DNA from: DATKZM01 sp035527975
GTDB taxonomy: Bacteria > Pseudomonadota > Alphaproteobacteria > JAPULJ01
NCBI GenBank assembly: GCA_035527975.1
Contig: DATKZM010000030.1
Location: 1-64,000, forward strand
Reading direction: 5' to 3'
DNA: 64,000 bases
Below, in pieces: positions 59,278 through 64,000 of this stretch; the stretch's first letter is position 1, and each line of letters begins with the position of its first letter. The position numbers were made by a program, and so were the translations under genes. The notes beneath the pieces are model-generated. The model did not search any database. It worked only from the letters and a program-made list of their open reading frames with translations, and was not told where the DNA came from.

Positions 59278-61385
59278 GCCACTGCCTCCAGGATCGGTTT
59301 GACCAGTTCCTCGCGGCCCTTCTGGTAGACCGCAAACGAGCCGAACTGGTCGCAGATGCAATCATACGACTGGCTGACCAGGATCGAGGTGTTTTCCTGT
59401 TCGATAATCGCCGGTCCCGCGATCCGGTAGCCGAACTTGGTCGCGTGCCCGTCATAGACCAGGACCGTCGCCGCCTCGCCGGTCTCGGGCACGATGATCT
59501 TCCGCTCGCCCTTGAGCGCGGGCGAAGGATCGGCCCCGGCATAGCTCTCTTCTATGTAAGCGGGCTTGTCGGTGCGGCCGATCGCCTGGAGGCGGACATT
59601 GATGATCTCAACGGGCGTGCCCTGCTCCTCCAGCGAATAGCCGTAAAGCCGGTTGTGCTCGGCGTGGAAGAGCGCCTTGATCGCTTCGCCGTCCTGGCTT
59701 TCGATGGCGGCGAGCGAGGCTTCGTGGGTGACCTCGTGGTATTGCTTGGCGTAGCGCGCGTCGAGCTTGAGGACGTAGACGCGGCGGTCCTTGGCGATGC
59801 TTTCGCTGTCGAGCAGGGCATCGCCCTCGGCGCGCATTTCGGTGATCAGCGTATTTAGCGTCTTCCAGTCGCCGTCATCGATGCGGCGGACATAGCTGCG
59901 CACGAAGTCGTGCTTCAAATCCGACATCAGCATGCCGGCGGCGCAGAAGATCGAGCTTTCGCGCGGCACCACGAGGAGGGGTATTTCCAGCTCGTCGCCG
60001 ATCATGCAGGCGTGGTTGGGGCCGGCGCCGCCGGCGACCACCATGGGGAATTCGCGCGGATCGAACCCGCGCTTGATGGTGATCTCGCGCACCCCCTGCG
60101 CCATGTTGGTGTTGATGACCCGGTACATGCCGAGCGCGGCTTCCTCGACCGACATGCCCAGCGGCTTGGCGATCTTTTCCTCGATGGCGCGGCGCGCGGC
60201 ATCGACGTCGAGCTTCAGGCGGCCGCCGGCGAAATACCCCGGATCGAGATAGCCCAGCACCAGATCGGCGTCGGTGCAGGCGGGCAGCTCGCCGCCCTGG
60301 CCGTAGCAGACCGGCCCCGGATCGGCGCCCGCGCTTTGCGGGCCCATACGCAACAGCCCGCCCTCGTCGATCCAGCCGATCGAGCCGCCGCCGGCGCCAA
60401 TCGTCACGATATCGAGCATCGGCAGGGCGATGCGATAGCGGTTGATCTCGCCTTCATTCGCCGTGATCGGCACGCCGTCGAGCACCATCGCGGCATCGAA
60501 GCTGGTGCCGCCCATATCGACCGTGATGCAGTTCTTCTGGCCATGGGCTTCGGCGTAGCCGAGTCCCGCGACCGGGCCGGCGGCCGGACCGGACAGCAGC
60601 GTCATCGCCGCCGTGGTCTGCGCCGTCTCGGGCAGCACCACGCCGCCGTTCGACTGCATGATCAAAAGCACGCCCGTGAAGCCAACATCGGCCAGGCGCT
60701 TCATCAGCGCGTCGATATAAGAGCGCAGCTTGGGGCCGTTGTATGAGTTCAGGACCGTTGTCGAGACGCGGTTATAGAAGCGGATCGAGGGCAAGAGCTC
60801 AGCCGAGACGGTGAGATAGGCGTCCGGCATTTCCTTTGCGACCAGTTCGCCCGCGGCCTTTTCATGCGCGGGATTGGCAAAGGCGTTCATGAAGCAGATC
60901 GCCACCGCCTCGACGCCCTCCGCCTTGAACGTCGCGATCGCCGCGCGGACATCATCGAGTTCCAAGCCTTCGAGCTCGCGGCCCTTGCGGTCGAGCCGGC
61001 CGCGCACGCCGGCGCGCAGATAGCGCGGCACCAGGGGCGGCACGTTGGTATAGCGGTTGTTGTATTGCTCCTCGCGGATGCCGCGGCGCATCTCCAGCGC
61101 ATCGCGCACGCCCTCGGTGGTGATGAGGCCCGTCTTGGCGCCGGTGCGCGTCAAGGTCGCGTTGGTCGTCACCGTGGTGCCGTGGACGATCGTCTCGATG
61201 GTCGGCACGAAGGCCTCCAGCGTGCTGCCCGCCGCCTCGGCCATATCGGTCAGCCCGTTGATCAGGCCGATCGAGGGGTCTTTCGGCGTCGACAGCGTTT
61301 TGAAGATCTGCGGTTCCGCGCCGTCCGCGACGACCAGGAAGTCGGTGAAGGTGCCGCCGACGTCGATGCCGATCTTGAGCGTCAC
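59274..61385 (-). CDS. Hydantoinase A-type subunit (second cluster)
   Basis: A 703-residue HyuA-type ATPase. Phosphate loops are KIGIDVGGTFTDFLV and the internal VDMGGTSFDAAMV; between them are HGTTVTTNATLTRTGAKTG and NRVSTTVLNSYNGPKL. VAGGAGPNHACMIGDELEI follows. It is the first gene of the leftward train, GTG start at 61385, with a purine-rich ribosome site (GGAAGGGA). The promoter and operator at 61446-61477 lie upstream. Confidence 0.92.
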   Translation of the reverse strand: MTLKIGIDVGGTFTDFLVVADGAEPQIFKTLSTPKDPSIGLINGLTDMAEAAGSTLEAFVPTIETIVHGTTVTTNATLTRTGAKTGLITTEGVRDALEMRRGIREEQYNNRYTNVPPLVPRYLRAGVRGRLDRKGRELEGLELDDVRAAIATFKAEGVEAVAICFMNAFANPAHEKAAGELVAKEMPDAYLTVSAELLPSIRFYNRVSTTVLNSYNGPKLRSYIDALMKRLADVGFTGVLLIMQSNGGVVLPETAQTTAAMTLLSGPAAGPVAGLGYAEAHGQKNCITVDMGGTSFDAAMVLDGVPITANEGEINRYRIALPMLDIVTIGAGGGSIGWIDEGGLLRMGPQSAGADPGPVCYGQGGELPACTDADLVLGYLDPGYFAGGRLKLDVDAARRAIEEKIAKPLGMSVEEAALGMYRVINTNMAQGVREITIKRGFDPREFPMVVAGGAGPNHACMIGDELEIPLLVVPRESSIFCAAGMLMSDLKHDFVRSYVRRIDDGDWKTLNTLITEMRAEGDALLDSESIAKDRRVYVLKLDARYAKQYHEVTHEASLAAIESQDGEAIKALFHAEHNRLYGYSLEEQGTPVEIINVRLQAIGRTDKPAYIEESYAGADPSPALKGERKIIVPETGEAATVLVYDGHATKFGYRIAGPAIIEQENTSILVSQSYDCICDQFGSFAVYQKGREELVKPILEAVA

Positions 61386-61445
61386 GATGCCATCCCTTCC
61401 GGTTATGTGGTCGGTCCGCGGCCGGTCTGCGCCAGCCTTGACGCG

Positions 61446-61473
61446 AATATATCACCGTATTGTTGGATATCAA
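61446..61473 (-). promoter_or_regulatory. Predicted sigma-70 promoter of the leftward hydantoinase-mutase train
   Basis: On the minus strand a -35 TTGATA (61473-61468) and -10 TATATT (61451-61446) are spaced 16 bp apart. The transcript would start near 61439, giving about a 54-nt leader to GTG 61385. The -35 is entirely covered by the MarR-type operator. Confidence 0.65.
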
Positions 61474-61477
61474 ACAA
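61460..61477. promoter_or_regulatory. MarR-type operator, site 1
   Basis: TTGTTGGA-TAT-CAAACAA, an imperfect palindrome identical in 15 of 18 bases to the site in the marR promoter (62483-62500); only the centre differs. It overlaps the -35 of the leftward promoter, so binding should block it. Confidence 0.75.
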
Positions 61478-61618
61478 TTTTTGACACGGCTCGTATCAGC
61501 CCCCAAAGCAACGCAACGACGGGGAACCCTGCCCTGCTTGCAGTCGCGGGGAGGGCCCATTAGCGTGCGGGTATCACAGGCCGACAGGCATCGCAGATCA
61601 AGCAGGGAGCGAAACACG

Positions 61619-62410
61619 ATGGCGGAGAAAAAAGTGCTGTTCGAGGTGCGCGACGCGGTCGCCCGCATCACGCTCAACCGGCCGGACGAATCGAACCCGG
61701 TGGATGTCGAGGGCTTGAAGCTGCTGTTCGACTACGCGATCGAGATCGACGAGGATCCCAGCATCCGTGCCGTGCTGTTGACGGCGACCGGAAGCTTCTT
61801 CTCGTCGGGCGGCGACCTCAAGTTCTTTCATGACAACGCCGCGCGTGTCGGCCAGGTGCTGAAGGAGGGGACGAGCTATCTGCACGCCGCCCAGTCGCGC
61901 TTCGCTCGCATGGCGCCGCCGGTGGTGGTGGCGATCAACGGCGTCGCGGCCGGCGGCGGGGCCAGCATCGCCTTCTGCGGCGACATCGTGCTGGCCGCGT
62001 CCTCGGCGAGCTTTACCATGGGCTACACCGCCGCCGGGCTGTCGCCGGACGGATCGTCGACATACTACCTGCCGCGCGTGGCGGGGCTGCGCCGGGCCCA
62101 GGAGCTTTTCCTCACCAACCGCCGCTTCAGCGCCGACGAGGCCGCCGGATGGGGGCTCGTCACCAGGGTCGTGCCCGACGACAAGCTGATGGAAGAGGCC
62201 GAGGCCCTGGTGGCGAAATTGGCCAAGGGTCCGACCCAGGCCTTCGCCTCGGTCAAAACGCTGCTCGCGGATACGTTCCAGAACTCGCTGGAGACCCAGA
62301 TCGAGCTCGAGACCCGGCACATTGCGGCCAATGCGGTAGGGCATGACGGGCTGGAGGGCATCGATGCCTTCGTTTCCAAACGCAAACCCGATTTCAAAGG
62401 CGTGCGGTAA
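61619..62410 (+). CDS. Enoyl-CoA hydratase/isomerase family protein
   Basis: A 263-residue crotonase-fold enzyme. The oxyanion-hole segments are FFSSGGDLKFF near residue 61 and INGVAAGGGASIAFCGD near 103. The second catalytic region reads GYTAAGLSPDGSSTYYLPR, with Pro-Asp in place of the usual catalytic Glu, so it is probably an isomerase or other crotonase activity. SD AGGGAGC lies before the ATG. It is divergent from the hydantoinase train, and 111 bp precede the marR gene. Confidence 0.9.
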   Translation: MAEKKVLFEVRDAVARITLNRPDESNPVDVEGLKLLFDYAIEIDEDPSIRAVLLTATGSFFSSGGDLKFFHDNAARVGQVLKEGTSYLHAAQSRFARMAPPVVVAINGVAAGGGASIAFCGDIVLAASSASFTMGYTAAGLSPDGSSTYYLPRVAGLRRAQELFLTNRRFSADEAAGWGLVTRVVPDDKLMEEAEALVAKLAKGPTQAFASVKTLLADTFQNSLETQIELETRHIAANAVGHDGLEGIDAFVSKRKPDFKGVR

Positions 62411-62482
62411 GGCGCGCTGCCGACTCGATCGCGCTTATTTGGCGAAAAGCCGGGGATTGCGAGAAACCGGCCGAAGCCCGTT

Positions 62483-62500
62483 TTGTTGGACGCCAAACAA
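62483..62500. promoter_or_regulatory. MarR-type operator, site 2 (autoregulation)
   Basis: TTGTTGGA-CGC-CAAACAA, the same as site 1 apart from the three central bases. It contains the -35 of the marR promoter. Confidence 0.75.
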
Positions 62501-62514
62501 ATCCCCGCTATGAT
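62486..62514 (+). promoter_or_regulatory. Predicted marR promoter; leaderless transcript likely
   Basis: The -35 TTGGAC (62486-62491) and -10 TATGAT (62509-62514) are spaced 17 bp apart. The predicted start point falls at or next to ATG 62522, so the mRNA is probably leaderless. Confidence 0.6.
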
Positions 62515-62521
62515 GCGCGCC

Positions 62522-63022
62522 ATGACCGACCGGATCGAGCAATTCGCCCCCGCGCGCCGCGTCAACGGCGCGGACCGCACGCGCGCGATCGATTTCGGCG
62601 ATCTCGATGCCTTCGTCGGCTTTCAGCTCCACCGTGCCCGCAATGTCGCAGCGTTGGTCCTGCATCGTCTGATCGCGCCCGAATTCGTTCCCGGGCATTT
62701 TCCGATCCTATATCTGATTGGGCAGAATCCCGATCGCACCCAATCGGCGATCGCAAAGGCGGTGGGCCTGGACCGGTCTTCGTTGGTGCCGATCCTCAAC
62801 CGGTTCGAGAAGAACGGCTGGGTCCGGCGTATTCCCTCGCAAGGCGACAAACGCGCGCATGCCTTGCGCCTGACCCGGGCAGGCGAGCGCAAGGTTCAGG
62901 ACCTTCACGACAAGGTGACCTCGATGGAGGATCGGATATCGGGCGCACTGGGTGACGACGGCCAGAAAGCGATGCTCGAGATGTTGCGCCAAATTCAGGA
63001 CGCATTCGACCAGACGCGCTGA
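62522..63022 (+). CDS. MarR-family transcriptional regulator
   Basis: A 166-residue winged-helix repressor. The HTH is DRTQSAIAKAVGLDRSSLVPILNRFEKNGWVRR (about residues 75-108), followed by the wing PSQGDKRAHALRLT and a C-terminal dimer helix. MarR proteins of catabolic loci release DNA when bound by aromatic acids or CoA thioesters. The ATG at 62522 fits the leaderless promoter; ATG 62510 or 62513 are alternatives. Matching operators in its own promoter and before the hydantoinase train point to its regulon. Confidence 0.9.
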   Translation: MTDRIEQFAPARRVNGADRTRAIDFGDLDAFVGFQLHRARNVAALVLHRLIAPEFVPGHFPILYLIGQNPDRTQSAIAKAVGLDRSSLVPILNRFEKNGWVRRIPSQGDKRAHALRLTRAGERKVQDLHDKVTSMEDRISGALGDDGQKAMLEMLRQIQDAFDQTR

Positions 63023-63082
63023 CGCTGCCGGGCTGCGGTCCCTGAACATCCTACACTTGGGTAATTTGCTTCTGCGGCCTGT

Positions 63083-63096
63083 TTGACCGAGGTCAA
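63083..63096. promoter_or_regulatory. FNR/FixK-type box upstream of hemN
   Basis: TTGAC-CGAG-GTCAA is a perfect palindrome matching the FNR/FixK half-site pattern TTGA(T/C)-N4-(A/G)TCAA. It lies 35 bp before the hemN start, which supports oxygen-limited induction. Confidence 0.7.
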
Positions 63097-63130
63097 GGCG
63101 CAGCCACGCGCGTCTTGATCTGATCGGGCA

Positions 63131-64000
63131 ATGACGCCCGAACTGCTCGATCGTTATGGCGGGCCGGTGCCGCGCTACACGAGCTACCCGACCGCGCCGC
63201 ATTTCTCCGCGGCGGTCGGCCCGGAGATCTATCGCAAATGGCTTTCCGGGGCGGGCGGGGACGAGCCGTTGTCACTCTACGTTCATGTCCCGTTTTGCCG
63301 CGCGCTCTGCTGGTTTTGCGGATGCCATACGCGGGCGGTGAACCGATACTCGGCGGTCGAGGCCTATGCCGGGGCGCTGGCCGCCGAAGTGGCGCTGGTA
63401 GCGAAGGCGATCGGCCATCCCGCGCCCGTCGCGCATCTTCATTTCGGCGGCGGCACACCGACCATCCTCACCCCGGCGGACTTCGCCCATTTGGTGGACG
63501 AATTTCGTGAACGCTTCCACATCCTGCCCGAGGCCGAAATAAGCGTGGAGATCGATCCGCGCGGCATGAGCCGGCCGGACCTGCGCGGGCTTGCCGAGGC
63601 CGGCGTCACCCGGGTCAGCCTCGGCGTGCAGGACCTCGACCCGGCGGTCCAGCAAGCGGTCAATCGCATCCAGCCGCGCGCGCTCACCGAACAGGTTATC
63701 GATTGGTGCCGGGCCTTCGGGATCGCAAGTATCAATATCGATCTGATGTACGGGCTGCCGCACCAGACAGCCGACGGTGTGGCCGCGACCGCGCAGGCAA
63801 TCGCCGAGATGGCGCCCGACCGTATTGCCGTCTTCGGCTATGCCCACGTTCCCTGGATGAAGCCGAACCAGACGCTGATCGACGAAACCGCGCTGGGCGG
63901 CGCCTGGGCGCGCTGGCGCCAGGCCGAGGCCGCCGCCGGGGTGCTCGCGGCCGCCGGTTACCGGCCGATCGGGCTCGATCATTTCGCCCGCGACGACGAT
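63131..64000 (+). CDS. hemN: Oxygen-independent coproporphyrinogen III oxidase, 5' part, cut by the window edge
   Basis: The first 290 codons of a radical-SAM heme-synthesis enzyme; the frame is open to the edge. It begins MTPELLDRYGGPVPRYTSYPTAP and has the HemN cluster motif PFCRALCWFCGCHT (Cys-x3-Cys-x2-Cys-x-Cys). LHFGGGTPTILTP follows, as does INIDLMYGLPHQT. It decarboxylates coproporphyrinogen III without oxygen. The FNR-like box upstream fits this role. Confidence 0.93.
   Translation, partial: MTPELLDRYGGPVPRYTSYPTAPHFSAAVGPEIYRKWLSGAGGDEPLSLYVHVPFCRALCWFCGCHTRAVNRYSAVEAYAGALAAEVALVAKAIGHPAPVAHLHFGGGTPTILTPADFAHLVDEFRERFHILPEAEISVEIDPRGMSRPDLRGLAEAGVTRVSLGVQDLDPAVQQAVNRIQPRALTEQVIDWCRAFGIASINIDLMYGLPHQTADGVAATAQAIAEMAPDRIAVFGYAHVPWMKPNQTLIDETALGGAWARWRQAEAAAGVLAAAGYRPIGLDHFARDDD

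Noticed and set aside
1..64000. CRISPR arrays, rRNA and tRNA genes
   Set aside because: No regularly spaced direct repeats, no rRNA signature blocks and no cloverleaf with a plausible anticodon arm were noticed by eye.

Overview
The window is a stretch of a GC-rich bacterial chromosome, most likely an alphaproteobacterium. The evidence is the strong third-position GC bias, frequent GTG/TTG starts, an alphaproteobacterial-type serine palmitoyltransferase, a TAXI-type TRAP transporter, and many acyl-CoA and hydantoinase-type catabolic genes. I cannot resolve the genus. No rRNA, tRNA or CRISPR array was recognised.

Layout. (1) 1-1570: an IS3-family insertion sequence with a probable -1 frameshift site. 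(2) 2.0-4.1 kb: an AhpD-like protein, then a leftward trio of VOC protein, WYL/HTH regulator and YjbR-like protein, with a perfect palindrome upstream. (3) 4.2-6.3 kb: a visibly AT-rich accessory cassette of two translationally coupled genes, an unrecognised 126-residue protein and an ImmA/IrrE-type zinc protease with a novel-looking N-terminal half. (4) 6.3-7.5 kb: an acyl-CoA dehydrogenase. (5) 7.7-25.3 kb: a membrane-lipid locus. It holds serine palmitoyltransferase, a GNAT-like protein resembling bacterial ceramide synthase, an extended SDR reductase, a CPBP membrane protein, five glycosyltransferase-like proteins plus a GT-C transferase, a methyltransferase, an MsbA-like ABC flippase and an LptF/LptG-type permease. 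I read this as synthesis, glycosylation and export of a ceramide-based glycolipid. Two operons inside it start with near-identical promoter-leader modules whose RNA hairpin shows a compensatory base change. (6) 25.4-28.9 kb: exported redoxin, RecQ helicase and a small secreted protein. (7) 28.9-46.5 kb: a catabolic region with an MBL hydrolase, a TAXI TRAP transporter, a TPP enzyme, a thioesterase, a DadA-like FAD oxidase, a UbiD-like decarboxylase, a first hydantoinase A/MaoC/hydantoinase B/acyl-CoA dehydrogenase operon, a DUF559 protein and a DUF169 protein.

(8) 46.7-61.4 kb: a leftward gene train of about 15 kb: hydantoinase A and B, split B12-dependent acyl-CoA mutase, a three-subunit molybdenum hydroxylase, a CaiB/BaiF CoA-transferase and a fused indolepyruvate-type ferredoxin oxidoreductase. 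(9) 61.6-63.0 kb: a divergent enoyl-CoA hydratase and a MarR regulator. An 18-bp operator-like site occurs both over the -35 of the leftward train and in the marR promoter, which gives a simple regulatory model for the pathway. (10) 63.1 kb to the end: the 5' part of hemN behind an FNR/FixK-type box.

The genes suggest a metabolically versatile aerobe or facultative organism that breaks down N-heterocycles or lactam-like acids through CoA thioesters and makes sphingolipid-type outer-membrane glycolipids.
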